Both the position numbers and the translations under genes were made by a program. This document shows, piece after piece, positions 41,623 to 50,378 of a stretch of 64,000 nucleotides of DNA (its first letter is position 1; each line of letters starts with the position of its first letter). The stretch comes from Candidatus Delongbacteria bacterium (GTDB lineage Bacteria > CAIWAD01). The stretch covers positions 422,765-486,764 of the forward strand of contig JACKCN010000003.1 of the NCBI GenBank assembly GCA_020634015.1. Direction: 5' to 3'. The notes under the pieces are model-generated. The model had not been told where the DNA came from and searched no databases. It saw only the letters and a program-made list of their open reading frames with translations.

Positions 41623-42258
41623 ATGGCCTACCTCGTCAAGGAAATGTATTACACCATCCAGGGTGAAGGGCGCCAGTCCGGCACACCCGCGGTCTTCTGC
41701 CGGATGGCGGGTTGCAATCTCTGGAACGGTCACGAGTCCGGCAGGGCCAGCGCGGTCTGCACTTTCTGTGATACCGATTTTCTGGGGACCGACGGACCGG
41801 GCGGAGCCCGCTTCGACTCGGCGGATGAGCTGGCCGCTGCTGCCCTCGCGCTGCAACCGGAACCCGAGGGGACCAGTCGCCTGATCGTGCTCACCGGGGG
41901 CGAGCCCCTGCTGCAGGTCGATGACGCGCTTCTGCAGGCCCTGCACGCTGCCGGATTCAGGGTGGCCGTGGAGACCAACGGCAGCCTGCCCGCACCGCCG
42001 GGTCTCGACTGGATCTGCGTCAGTCCCAAGGCGGGCGCCCCCTTCGTGCAACGCAGCGGCCAGGAACTGAAACTGGTGTTTCCCCAGCCCGCGCTGATGC
42101 CCGACGCACTGCCCCACACACAGTTCGAGCATTACCTGCTGCAACCGATGGATGGTCCCGAGCGCGAGCGCAACACCGAACTGGCCGTAGCCTGGTGTCT
42201 GGCTCACCCCCGTTGGGCGTTGAGCCTGCAGACGCACAAGCTGCTTGGGCTGCCCTGA
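41623..42258 (+). CDS. queE: 7-carboxy-7-deazaguanine synthase, radical SAM enzyme
   Basis: QueE rearranges 6-carboxytetrahydropterin to 7-carboxy-7-deazaguanine using SAM, Mg2+ and a 4Fe-4S cluster. The 211-residue protein starts with VKEMYYTIQGEGRQSG and binds the cluster with C31, C46 and C49, the CX14CX2C spacing known from one QueE group in place of the usual CX3CX2C. VLTGGEPLLQ near residue 90 is the SAM-binding GGE motif, and VETNGSLPAP follows near 116. The final LSLQTHKLLGLP is typical of the family. It starts at the base after the queC stop codon. Confidence 0.93.
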   Translation: MAYLVKEMYYTIQGEGRQSGTPAVFCRMAGCNLWNGHESGRASAVCTFCDTDFLGTDGPGGARFDSADELAAAALALQPEPEGTSRLIVLTGGEPLLQVDDALLQALHAAGFRVAVETNGSLPAPPGLDWICVSPKAGAPFVQRSGQELKLVFPQPALMPDALPHTQFEHYLLQPMDGPERERNTELAVAWCLAHPRWALSLQTHKLLGLP

Positions 42259-42290
42259 CCCGCGCAGTTTCCCATTTCAGGAAAGATCCC

Positions 42291-42647
42291 ATGGACATCT
42301 TCAAGACCTTCCATCTGGAAGCCGCCCACCGTCTGCCCCGTGTACCCGAGGGGCACAAGTGCGCCCGTCTGCACGGCCACAGTTTCCGGGTGGATGTCTT
42401 CGTATCCGGAGAGCCCGGCGAGGACAGCGGCTGGATCGTCGACTTCGCCGAGATCAAGGCGGCCTTCCAGCCGATCCACGACCAACTGGATCACCACTAC
42501 CTCAACGAGGTCGAGGGCCTCGAGAATCCCACCAGCGAACAGCTCTGCATCTGGATCTGGCAGCGACTGAAACCCCGGCTTCCGGGGCTCTCGCGGCTCG
42601 TGATCCACGAAACCTGCACATCAGGCTGCAGCTACCACGGACAGTGA
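42291..42647 (+). CDS. queD: 6-carboxy-5,6,7,8-tetrahydropterin synthase
   Basis: QueD converts dihydroneopterin triphosphate to 6-carboxytetrahydropterin, the first committed step towards queuosine. The ATG at 42291 has AGGAAAG upstream; an in-frame GTG at 42195 would overlap queE and is rejected. In the 118-residue product the zinc is held by H13, H28 and H30 (AAHRLPR and LHGHSF), the catalytic cysteine is C24, and LDHHYLNEV near 65 supplies the second histidine region. ENPTSEQLCIWIW and the final ETCTSGCSY are family-typical. With queC and queE before it the cluster lacks only the GTP cyclohydrolase and the later reductase steps. Confidence 0.95.
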   Translation: MDIFKTFHLEAAHRLPRVPEGHKCARLHGHSFRVDVFVSGEPGEDSGWIVDFAEIKAAFQPIHDQLDHHYLNEVEGLENPTSEQLCIWIWQRLKPRLPGLSRLVIHETCTSGCSYHGQ

Positions 42648-42837
42648 TCAGGACGCGTGAGAGAACCGGAAGACCGCCTCCCTGAGTTCTGTCTCGCGCG
42701 ACCTTTGCATGACCATTGCCCCTCGACCGGATGCGAAGATTGGATCGTTCGCCATGTCCTGCCGACGCGGACCCGGATACGATCTGCATATCCGCGGCAC
42801 AGGTCGGCGTCGTTCACGATCCAGCTCCCGGAAGACG

Positions 42838-45072
42838 ATGTTTTCACGCCTCCTGTTTGCCCTGTGCCTCCTCTTCGTGCCCGGAATCCAGGCTGTCACC
42901 CTCACGGGACACGTGCGGGACGCGGAAACCCACCGACCACTGGAGGCCGTCAACCTGACGGTTGTCGGCAGCACCCAGGGCGCTGCCACCGACCAGAACG
43001 GTGCCTTCATCATCACGGGTCTGCAGGCCGGGCCACTGACTCTCTCCGCCAGCCACCTCGGCTATCTGCCCCTTGAGGTGCCCACGGTCATCGGGGAGCA
43101 GGCTCCCCCGCCCTTGACCGTGCTGCTCGTGCCCACCCGTGCCCGCATGGATGACGTGGTCTTCACGGCCACCCGCTCGGCCCAGCATCTCAAGGATGTG
43201 CCCGTGGCCACCGAGCTGCTGCGCGCCAGCGAGATGCACGCCCGCTCGGCCTTCACGGCCGCGGAAGCACTTGACGCCCAGGTGGGCATCACGGTCAGCG
43301 AGAGCATTGGCGGCGAAAAGCAGGTCAGCCTGCAGGGCATCGACCCCGACAAGGTGCTCGTGCTCGTGGATGGCCGCCGCGTGGTGGGACGCATCCGGGG
43401 GGCCCTGGACCTGGAGCAGCTGGCCACCCTGAACGTGCGACAGATCGAGGTGGTCAAGGGATCGCTGTCCACACTCTACGGCAACGAAGCGATTGGTGGG
43501 GTGGTCAACATCATCACCGACCATCCCACGGATGCGTTCGGGCTGACCGTGGACATGGGTGGGGGTTCGTACTACAGCCGTCGTGGCGATGGCTCACCCG
43601 TGCTGGACGGCATCAACCACACCAGCGGCATCACCATCGGCAAGGCCAGCGAGACTCGCAGCATGGACCTGGGCATCCAGTTCCGTCACATGGACCCACT
43701 GGACAGTGACCCCACCACCACCGAGACCGACGGCGTCTTCGAGACCGACCGGCTGAACCTGAATGCGCGCCTGAAACAGCAGGTGGCCACGGGTGAGATC
43801 TCGCTGGACGTGCGCAGCATGGACGAGAACAAGAACTGGATCGAGGACAGCCGGCGCGACGAGCGCATTCCCTTTCGCGACGAGGAAACCAATACCCGTC
43901 GCGATGGCGTGCTCACCTGGCACAGCCACACGGAATGGGCCGACGAGTATACCTGGACTCTCTATCACACGGCCAATCGTCACCGCTGGGAGAAGTACAC
44001 CACGCGTGGTGAGCGGCTGCGGAGCGACTTCAACAACGCGGACGAGGACTACAGCGAGCTGGCGGTGAACTTCGTCAAGTCCTATGGCGATCATTATGGC
44101 TTCAACGCGGGTGTCGAAGGCTATCGCGGCGTGATCCGGGGTCAGTCCGGCGGAACCAGCGAACCCTTCGACCGCACCACGAGCGCGGGAACCCTCTACT
44201 GGCAGAACGAGATTCGCAGCCTGCGGAACTGGACCCTGATGCCCGGCGTGCGCTTCGAGTATCACGACATCTATCGTGACAACTGGAGTCCGCGCATGGC
44301 CGTGATGTATGCGCCCGGGGACTGGCGCGTGCGGGCCTCGGTGGGCAAGGGCTACAAGGCGCCCACGGCCAAGCAGCTGGCCTTCGTGTTCGATCACCAG
44401 GCGGTGGGCTATCGCATCGAGGGCAATCCCGATCTGGACCCCGAGTACTCACTGAACCTCAACGCGGGCATCGAGTGGCTGCCCGCGCCGGAGTACAGCC
44501 TGCGTCTGAACGGATTCAGGCACAATCTGGACGACCTGATCGACTTTGATCTGGAAGAGCAGACCACGGACTATTATGTGGGCATCTATCGCTACCGCAA
44601 CATCAAGTCCGCGTGGATCGAAGGCATCGAGCTGGAGCAGAATCTGCAGCACGGCCCCTGGATGCTCGATCTCGCCTGGTCCTGGCTGAGGACGCGGGAT
44701 CGCAGCTCCGGTCGCGAGCTGCTCAATCGTCCGCGTCACACGGCGAACTGGATCGTGGGCTACTCCCGGGGTGCGCTTCAGACCAGACTCTGGGGGCGCT
44801 ACACGGGCAGTTCGCTCTTCGCCCCGCCCACCGAGACCGAGCAGACGGTGGGGGAAGCGCTGCATACGGTGGATTACGCCATCTGGAACACGAGTGTGTC
44901 CTGGGCCTTCACCAACCACCTGAGGTGCTGGAGCAAGGTCGAGAACCTGCTGGACCGCACCGACCCTCTCTTCGGCCCGTTCCAGGGGCGGACCTTCTGG
45001 CTTGGGCTGCATTGGCAAACACGATTGACCGGTTTTGAAGCGGACGACCCAGCCGGGCCCACCGCTGAGTGA
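42838..45072 (+). CDS. TonB-dependent outer-membrane receptor
   Basis: The ATG at 42838, with GGAAG just before it, opens a signal peptide (MFSRLLFALCLLFVPG...). The 744-residue protein then has a carboxypeptidase-regulatory-like domain (about 24-100: LTGHVRDAETHRPLEAVNL), a TonB plug (about 105-230, ending in YGNEAIGGVVNIIT) and a 22-strand-type barrel to the C-terminus, with terminal residues HWQTRLTGF before a short tail. The barrel includes YKAPTAKQLAF, GNPDLDPEYSLNLNAG and the late FTNHLRCWSKVENLLDRTDPLFG segments typical of haem, cobalamin or siderophore receptors. The next gene is a HmuY-like lipoprotein 35 bases downstream, which favours haem. No B12 riboswitch was seen in the leader. 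Confidence 0.88.
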   Translation: MFSRLLFALCLLFVPGIQAVTLTGHVRDAETHRPLEAVNLTVVGSTQGAATDQNGAFIITGLQAGPLTLSASHLGYLPLEVPTVIGEQAPPPLTVLLVPTRARMDDVVFTATRSAQHLKDVPVATELLRASEMHARSAFTAAEALDAQVGITVSESIGGEKQVSLQGIDPDKVLVLVDGRRVVGRIRGALDLEQLATLNVRQIEVVKGSLSTLYGNEAIGGVVNIITDHPTDAFGLTVDMGGGSYYSRRGDGSPVLDGINHTSGITIGKASETRSMDLGIQFRHMDPLDSDPTTTETDGVFETDRLNLNARLKQQVATGEISLDVRSMDENKNWIEDSRRDERIPFRDEETNTRRDGVLTWHSHTEWADEYTWTLYHTANRHRWEKYTTRGERLRSDFNNADEDYSELAVNFVKSYGDHYGFNAGVEGYRGVIRGQSGGTSEPFDRTTSAGTLYWQNEIRSLRNWTLMPGVRFEYHDIYRDNWSPRMAVMYAPGDWRVRASVGKGYKAPTAKQLAFVFDHQAVGYRIEGNPDLDPEYSLNLNAGIEWLPAPEYSLRLNGFRHNLDDLIDFDLEEQTTDYYVGIYRYRNIKSAWIEGIELEQNLQHGPWMLDLAWSWLRTRDRSSGRELLNRPRHTANWIVGYSRGALQTRLWGRYTGSSLFAPPTETEQTVGEALHTVDYAIWNTSVSWAFTNHLRCWSKVENLLDRTDPLFGPFQGRTFWLGLHWQTRLTGFEADDPAGPTAE

Positions 45073-45107
45073 CAATTTCATTTCAACCGATATTTCCGGG
45101 AGGATCC

Positions 45108-46163
45108 ATGAACACCACCCCTTGGCGCCGCACGGCCTTGTTCCTGCCTCTGGCCGCGAGCCTGTTCCTGGGGCTGCAGGCCTGTTCCGACGATGACAGC
45201 AGCAACGATACCTTCAACGAACCCACGGATCAGGCCACCTGGGACGATGGCCAGGGTGGCTGGTATTCGCGCGTGGATGCGAGTGATGCCGAAACCTGGG
45301 CACGCTTCGATCTGGCCGATCGCGCATTCAACGGCAGCGCCTGGACGATCAAGTTCCGTCGCTCCGAAATCGCGCTCAACGGCGGTGATTCGGGCGATGG
45401 CTCGGTGAGTGCGATCAATCTGGCCGACCATGGCTTGATCCCCGCGGGGGGATTCGATGCCCTGGCCGCCGTGGACGCCTCACTCACCGAGAGCGACTGG
45501 ATGACGGACCTCAACTCCAATCCGCTGGCCGGATGGTACAACTACAATCCCATGACACACGAAATCACGCCCTCCGACAGCGTCTACGTTCTGCGCTGTG
45601 CCGATGGCAACCACTACGCCAAGTTCCAGGTCAACGTCATTGACAATCCCGGCATGAGCAATCCCGGTACCCTGACGCTGAACTATGTCCATCAGGCAAC
45701 CGCGGGCAATCTGGACCTGTCGGCCACTCCGCAGAGTTTCCAGGTCGACTGCAGCAGCGGTGCGGCGTACATCTCCTTCGCGTCCGCGGGCCAGGTCACC
45801 GTGGCCGACCCCCTGACCTCAATGGACTGGGACCTGTTCGTGGATGGGTATGACATTCACTTCAACGCCGGTGAGTACGGACCGGGCACCGCGGGCGGCT
45901 ACTCGGCCCAGCTTGCCGATCTGAACCATGCCGACGTGAGCCAGGCCGCTCCCACGCCCAACCTTTACATGGCCGAGAGCGTGCAGTCGGTGTTCAGCTC
46001 CTGGTATGACTACGATGGCGCCACCCACCAGCTCAGCCCCGCCGACTGTCTGTACCTGGTGCGCGACGGCAGTTCGACCTGGAAGCTGGAGATCCTGTCG
46101 TACTACAACCCGGCCACCGATGCCAGCGGCTGGTTCAAGATCCGCTACGCCCTGCTGCCCTAG
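45108..46163 (+). CDS. HmuY-like lipoprotein with two tandem domains
   Basis: GGGAGG stands before the ATG at 45108, which opens a lipoprotein signal (MNTTPWRRTALFLPLAASLF, lipobox GLQAC, lipidated cysteine near residue 26). Frames reaching upstream are discarded. HmuY proteins bind haem at the cell surface and pass it to a TonB receptor. The first unit (about 48-205) has WYSRVDASDAETWARFDL and WTIKFRRSEIALNGGDSGDG; the second (about 220-351) repeats the plan with YISFASAGQVTV and WDLFVDGYDIHFNAGEYG, each ending in a YNPMTH- or YDGATHQ-type and a LKIRY-like strand. Single-domain HmuY is usual, so the duplication is notable. The ligand remains an inference from family and neighbour. Confidence 0.8.
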   Translation: MNTTPWRRTALFLPLAASLFLGLQACSDDDSSNDTFNEPTDQATWDDGQGGWYSRVDASDAETWARFDLADRAFNGSAWTIKFRRSEIALNGGDSGDGSVSAINLADHGLIPAGGFDALAAVDASLTESDWMTDLNSNPLAGWYNYNPMTHEITPSDSVYVLRCADGNHYAKFQVNVIDNPGMSNPGTLTLNYVHQATAGNLDLSATPQSFQVDCSSGAAYISFASAGQVTVADPLTSMDWDLFVDGYDIHFNAGEYGPGTAGGYSAQLADLNHADVSQAAPTPNLYMAESVQSVFSSWYDYDGATHQLSPADCLYLVRDGSSTWKLEILSYYNPATDASGWFKIRYALLP

Positions 46164-46203
46164 GCGCACCCGGGCGGATGCATGCGTGACACAGAACAGG
46201 ATG

Positions 46204-46234
46204 GGCGGTCTTCGCGGACCGCCTATCTTCTTTT
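46204..46234 (+). terminator. Rho-independent terminator after the HmuY-like gene
   Basis: GGCGGTC (46204-46210) and GACCGCC (46217-46223) enclose TTCGCG and are followed by TATCTTCTTTT. It lies between convergent genes and may serve both. Confidence 0.75.
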
Positions 46235-46244
46235 CCGGTCGCCA

Positions 46245-47177
46245 TCACGCGAGGGCTTCCGGAACCGGTACCTCCACCCGGCGTCGGCCCGACGTGGCCA
46301 GCCAGACCCCACCCAGCACGATCCCGCCCCCCAGGGCCAGGCTCGCATCCAGGGGCTCGCCCAGCAGGCTGTGGCCAGCGAAGATCGCCACCAGAGGGAC
46401 CAGATAGATGAACGAGCCGGCGCGCGCCGCCGGCATGGACTTGAGTACAGAACTCCACACGGAGAATCCGTAGACGGTACAGCCAATCGTCAGGAACGCC
46501 AAGCTGGACCAGAGTGGGGCGCCACCCTGGGCAAGGGTCAGGCCAAGATCGGGCGGCCAGAGCAGCAACAAGGGCAGACAACCCAGCCCCAGGGCGATTG
46601 TCAGCACAGTCAATGATCCATGCTGGGCGGAATAACGACGCAGGCCCACGCTGAAGATGCCCCAGCACAGCGGGGCACCCATGGCGATGACCGTGCCCAG
46701 CAGGTGCTGGCGCAACAGGGCCGGATTTGAATCACGACCCAGCACCATGACCAGCAGGCCGGCCAGGCTGAGAGCGAGGCCCGCGAGAGTGCGGCCTTGC
46801 AGGCGTTCCTTGAGCCAGAGTGAACCGAAGAGCGCGATCATGGCCGGATTGAGTGCGATGACCAGCCCCGCGTAGCTTGACGGCAGCAGGCGTTGCCCGC
46901 TGTTCAGGCACAGGTTGTAACCGGGAATGCCCACCAGCCCAAGCAGGAACAAGCGAAAGCATGTGGCACGATCGGGCAGCACCAGCCTGCCTCTTCGCCA
47001 GGCACCCAGGCCCAGCAGCGCGAACAGCAGCAGGGCGGCCGGCAGGAAGCGGACCGCCGTGAGGGCGAAGGGGTGCAGCCAGTCCAGGCTGATCTTGATG
47101 GCCGCAAAGGAAAAGCCCCAAAGCAGTACAACGCTCAGGGCCAGCAGGTCCACCAGATGACGGGAGTATTGTTTCAT
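46245..47177 (-). CDS. EamA/DMT-superfamily transporter
   Basis: The ATG at 47177 (MKQYSRHLVDLLALS) starts the first membrane helix directly; frames from further upstream are rejected. The 310-residue protein has ten hydrophobic segments in two repeats of five, each an EamA domain: LLWGFSFAAIKISLDWLHP near 18, AGLVIALNPAMIALFGSLWL near 98, then the second repeat with APLCWGIFSVGLRRY near 162 and FIYLVPLVAIFAGHSLLGEPL near 255. The family exports amino acids or other small metabolites across the inner membrane; the substrate cannot be read. It is a single gene divergent from the HAD hydrolase, with which it shares about 130-180 bases of promoter DNA. Confidence 0.88.
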   Translation of the reverse strand: MKQYSRHLVDLLALSVVLLWGFSFAAIKISLDWLHPFALTAVRFLPAALLLFALLGLGAWRRGRLVLPDRATCFRLFLLGLVGIPGYNLCLNSGQRLLPSSYAGLVIALNPAMIALFGSLWLKERLQGRTLAGLALSLAGLLVMVLGRDSNPALLRQHLLGTVIAMGAPLCWGIFSVGLRRYSAQHGSLTVLTIALGLGCLPLLLLWPPDLGLTLAQGGAPLWSSLAFLTIGCTVYGFSVWSSVLKSMPAARAGSFIYLVPLVAIFAGHSLLGEPLDASLALGGGIVLGGVWLATSGRRRVEVPVPEALA

Positions 47178-47353
47178 GGCCGAACTTAGGGAGTGTACAG
47201 GGTTCGCGCTTGAGCTTTTTGCTTGCATTGCCCGATCCCACTCAATACTCTTGGGAACCCGCGACAACGGAAACGTCGCCGGGGCACAGCCTGTATCACA
47301 GCCACATGGATCGCCTTCCTCCCCCCCCGGCGGATCCCGATCTCGGAGAAGAT

Positions 47354-48094
47354 GTGAGTCTGCGACTCCTGCTTTGCGATCTCGACGGTACGCTGACCCC
47401 TACCGCCCAGATCGACGAAGCGTGTTTCACCATGGCCCTGGCTCAGGAGTTCGGTCATCGCATGGAAGCGACCGACTGGTCCAGCTATCCAGAGCAGAGC
47501 GACTGCGGTCTGAGCCGGCGCATTCTGAACGATGCCCTGGGACGCGAGCCCGGGGCCGATGAGATCCATCGACTGCAGTACCGCTTCCTCAGCTTGCTGG
47601 AGCAGGCGCGCTGCAGCAACCCTGAGCTGTTCCAGGCCAACGCGGGTGTGTTCCGCCTGCTCGAGCTGCTGCGCAATCGATCGGACTGGAAGGTGGGCAT
47701 CGTGTCCGCGGGCTGGTGCAGCGCCAGCCGATTGAAACTGCGCTGGGCCGGCCTCGAGGAACTGGGCCTGCCCCTGTTCTGCCCTCGCGAAGGCACACCC
47801 ACCAGCGCCCTGCCCGAAAGCAAGCGCAGCATTCTCGAGCGGGCCCGGGCGTCCCTGATCGCCGGCGAACCGAAGCAGTCCACGGCCATCTATGTGGGAG
47901 ACAATCTCTGGGATGCGCGCATCGCCCTGCAATGTGGCCTGCACTTTCTGGGGCACGGACAGGGCGAGCACAGGGAGCGCCTGCAGGCCGCGGGGGCCGT
48001 GGCCGTGCTGAAGGATTTCGTCGATTCCGCCGAGATCCTCCGATTGCTGGATGAACTCTGCAGCAGCTCGTCCAGAACGGCAGCTCTGGACTGA
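47354..48094 (+). CDS. HAD-superfamily hydrolase
   Basis: I prefer the GTG at 47354 because GGAGAA stands just before it and the protein then starts as typical HAD enzymes do (SLRLLLCDLDGTLT). An in-frame ATG at 47306 without a ribosome binding site would add 16 residues, and that stretch contains a run of eight C bases. The motifs are DLDGTLT with two catalytic aspartates at about 9 and 11, a serine in VGIVSAGWCSAS (motif II), a lysine in PESKRSIL (motif III) and YVGDNLWDARIAL (motif IV) near 180. A helical cap lies between motifs I and II. The pattern is that of phosphoglycolate-type phosphatases, but the substrate is open. Confidence 0.82.
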   Translation: MSLRLLLCDLDGTLTPTAQIDEACFTMALAQEFGHRMEATDWSSYPEQSDCGLSRRILNDALGREPGADEIHRLQYRFLSLLEQARCSNPELFQANAGVFRLLELLRNRSDWKVGIVSAGWCSASRLKLRWAGLEELGLPLFCPREGTPTSALPESKRSILERARASLIAGEPKQSTAIYVGDNLWDARIALQCGLHFLGHGQGEHRERLQAAGAVAVLKDFVDSAEILRLLDELCSSSSRTAALD

Positions 48095-48146
48095 GGTCCG
48101 GTTCCCGGCACGGCCATGGCGCGATGTTCAACCACGAGGAGTCTAC

Positions 48147-48746
48147 ATGAGCGACAGCGCGGCACTTCCCGAGTTGAAAATCCTGCCTCTTGGACCAGAT
48201 ACCTCTCAGCGATTCATCGAGTTTCATGCCACGCGTTTCCCCGATGCCGCGGAAGGCAGTGAAGGTGGGTGGTGCCAGTGTGTGGCCTGGTGGGTACCGC
48301 ACTGGGTGGGATTCAACGAGCGCAGCGCACAGGAAAATCTGGAACTGCGCAGGCAGCTGCTGGCGATCGGGGTAGGCGACGGTTGGCTGGCCACTCTGGG
48401 AGACCGCACCATCGGCTGGTGCCAGGGCGGTGTCCGCGATCAGCTGGGCCGCATCGCCTTCCATTACAAGAGACCCCCGGACCCTGACTGCTGGGCCATC
48501 GGTTGCCTCCAGATCGCCGCTCCCTGGCGTCGAAAGGGCGTTGCGCGCCAGCTGGTCAAGGACGTGCTGGGCAAGATGCGTCAGGCGGGCGCTCACAGGG
48601 TGGAAGCCTATCCACGCCAGGGCCACAACTCCGACGCACAGAACCCGGGCGAGCTCTGGCCCGGACCGATGGAACTCTACCGTTCCCTTGGATTCCGCGT
48701 CATCGGGCGCAAGGGCCCGGTCCGGATCATGGGACTCGAACTCTGA
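48147..48746 (+). CDS. GNAT-family N-acetyltransferase
   Basis: GAGGAG precedes the ATG at 48147. The 199-residue protein has an N-terminal WCQCVAWWVPHW segment (about 36-47) seen in one group of GNAT proteins, a beta-bulge region GWLATLGDRTIGWCQGG near 83 and the acetyl-CoA loop CLQIAAPWRRKGVARQLVKD near 121, where the R-x-x-G-x-A pattern is clear. The C-terminal YRSLGFRVIGRKGPVRIM completes the fold. It should transfer an acetyl group to an amine or amino-acid-like substrate, not identifiable here. It starts 52 bases after the HAD gene and may be cotranscribed with it. Confidence 0.85.
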   Translation: MSDSAALPELKILPLGPDTSQRFIEFHATRFPDAAEGSEGGWCQCVAWWVPHWVGFNERSAQENLELRRQLLAIGVGDGWLATLGDRTIGWCQGGVRDQLGRIAFHYKRPPDPDCWAIGCLQIAAPWRRKGVARQLVKDVLGKMRQAGAHRVEAYPRQGHNSDAQNPGELWPGPMELYRSLGFRVIGRKGPVRIMGLEL

Positions 48747-48930
48747 CTTTCGCCCGCCTTGAATTCACTTCCATGAACAGGATAGGCCGGTTCTGCCGGA
48801 AATCATCCAGAGTCTTCAACCCACCCCTGCAATTCTCCGATAGAGCACTGTCGTGGAAAGACTCCGTCTGGAGAGTTCCACCACTGAATCCCGTTTGCTG
48901 GATTCGGACAACAAAGGCAGGAGATATCCC

Positions 48931-49284
48931 ATGAAAGTTCTGGTGGTCGACGACTCCAGCACCATGCGCAGAATCATCATCAATACCCTGAAATCAGCGG
49001 GCTACCCCGATGTGGATGAAGCGGGTGATGGCGCTGAAGCCCTGACCAAGGTCGACGGGGTGGGCTTGATCCTCACGGACTGGAACATGCCGGTCATGGA
49101 TGGACTGACCTTCGTGAAGGAAGTCCGTGGCAAGGGCATTTCCACACCGATCATCATGGTGACCACGGAAGGTGCCAAGAACGAAGTGCTGGAAGCCCTG
49201 AAGAACGGAGTGAACGACTACATCGTGAAACCGTTCACCAAGCCGGTGATGGTCGAGAAGATCAACAAAGTGCTGGGAGTCTGA
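48931..49284 (+). CDS. cheY: CheY-type response regulator (copy 1)
   Basis: The 117-residue single receiver domain has the acidic pair D7-D8, the phospho-acceptor D50 in ILTDWNMPVMDG, a threonine in MVTTEGA and the lysine in YIVKPFT. The sequence MPVMDGLTFVKEVR matches chemotaxis CheY closely. The ATG at 48931 has AGGAG upstream; an in-frame extension to 48853 lacks support. It is followed after six bases by a CheX-type phosphatase gene and a terminator, so the pair is a self-contained unit in which CheX could switch off the phosphorylated CheY. No effector domain is attached. Confidence 0.9.
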   Translation: MKVLVVDDSSTMRRIIINTLKSAGYPDVDEAGDGAEALTKVDGVGLILTDWNMPVMDGLTFVKEVRGKGISTPIIMVTTEGAKNEVLEALKNGVNDYIVKPFTKPVMVEKINKVLGV

Positions 49285-49290
49285 GAACCC

Positions 49291-49770
49291 ATGCTCATCG
49301 ATTCCCAGGTTCTCGATCGCTTCTCGGAAGCCCTGACCAGCACCCTTGCCATGATGGCGGGGGTTGAGACGGCTCCGGGAAGCGCGCTTCAGAAGCATGT
49401 GGACCTGTCCAATGGGGACATCTCCTCCGTGATCGGATTTGGTGGGGACTCGGTCACTGGCTGCCTCGTGTTGCATTTCAGCTCCGAGGCGGCACTGATG
49501 ATCTACGAGAACATGATGGGGGAGAATCCGGGCGAGCTGAACACCGAAGTCCGCGACGGCATTGGAGAGATCGCCAACATCGTGCTGGGCAGTGCCAAGA
49601 CGGCCTTTGCCGCAGAAGGAGTCGATTTTCAGATCTCGATTCCCACGGTTGTCATCGGAATCGGGCACCGGGTCAGGCTGCAGAGCAGTCTGCCGGTGAT
49701 GGTGATTCCCTTCCAGCTGGGCGACAGTCCTTGTTCGATGGAAGTGGCCATCAAATTCGGCGCGAACTGA
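49291..49770 (+). CDS. cheX: CheX-type CheY-P phosphatase (copy 1)
   Basis: CheX dephosphorylates CheY-P and thereby resets the flagellar or output signal. The 159-residue protein matches the family throughout: SSVIGFGGDSVTGCLVLHF near 45, the helix MIYENMMGE near 73, the active-site pattern DGIGEIANIVLGSAKT near 90 with the E-x-x-N pair and FQISIPTVVIGIGH near 118. It is the second gene after cheY copy 1. A paralog of nearly the same length stands between cheA and cheW at 52713. Confidence 0.87.
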   Translation: MLIDSQVLDRFSEALTSTLAMMAGVETAPGSALQKHVDLSNGDISSVIGFGGDSVTGCLVLHFSSEAALMIYENMMGENPGELNTEVRDGIGEIANIVLGSAKTAFAAEGVDFQISIPTVVIGIGHRVRLQSSLPVMVIPFQLGDSPCSMEVAIKFGAN

Positions 49771-49804
49771 TCGTCACATTTTTCCTCCAGGTGATACATT
49801 GATC

Positions 49805-49832
49805 AGCCGGAAGCCCCCGCTTCCGGCTTTTT
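49805..49832 (+). terminator. Rho-independent terminator after cheY-cheX
   Basis: AGCCGGAAGC and GCTTCCGGCT form a perfect 10-bp stem with a CCCC loop, running into TTTTTC. Confidence 0.93.
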
Positions 49833-49875
49833 CATGCGTGCCCTGACCACGGCACGCCATCATCGCGAGGTACCC

Positions 49876-50253
49876 ATGGGCCCCACTCACCTGGTTTCCA
49901 CGCTGGTCCTGATCCTGATCGGGCTGGCTCTTCACTGGCGGCGCCAGCCACTGCGCCATGCCCGGCTGATGCGCGTGGCCTTTCTGCTGGATCTGGGGCT
50001 GGTGCTGTGGCTGGAAGTCTCGCGGCACGCGGTGGAGACGGCCTTCGGGGGCGGGGGCGGCTGGATGCTGCCCTTTCATGTGACCGTTTCCAGCCTGGCG
50101 GCAATCGGCTGGGGTCTGCAGCTCTGGCTGGGCAGTCGACTGCTGCGCGGGCACAAGGTGCTGCGTGCACGCCATATCCAGGTGGGCGTGTTCTTTCTGG
50201 TCATGCGCCTGGCCAACTATGTCACCAGCTTTTTCGTGAGCGGCGTGGTCTGA
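49876..50253 (+). CDS. Small integral membrane protein, about four transmembrane segments
   Basis: GAGG precedes the ATG at 49876. The 125-residue protein has hydrophobic segments near residues 5-21, 32-48, 64-86 and 96-120, with histidines in or next to them (residues 19, 28, 51, 67, 92 and 98). The overall look is that of DUF420-like small membrane proteins, but the match is not firm. It lies between two chemotaxis transcription units with a terminator in front of it; whether it belongs to signalling is unknown. Confidence 0.65.
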   Translation: MGPTHLVSTLVLILIGLALHWRRQPLRHARLMRVAFLLDLGLVLWLEVSRHAVETAFGGGGGWMLPFHVTVSSLAAIGWGLQLWLGSRLLRGHKVLRARHIQVGVFFLVMRLANYVTSFFVSGVV

Positions 50254-50378
50254 GTTCTCCATTCTTTCGCGAAAACCATCATGCGTCCGGAGTTCCCAAG
50301 CCAACCTGCATAAAGGTTGCCGAGATCGAATCCGATATGCTGCAGGAATGAAATCATCTTGCAAGCAAAGGCGGACCA

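Noticed and set aside
42648..42837. A cobalamin or iron-responsive element in the leader of the TonB receptor gene.
   Set aside because: No B12-box or other conserved riboswitch core, and no convincing Fur-like dyad, was found on either strand.
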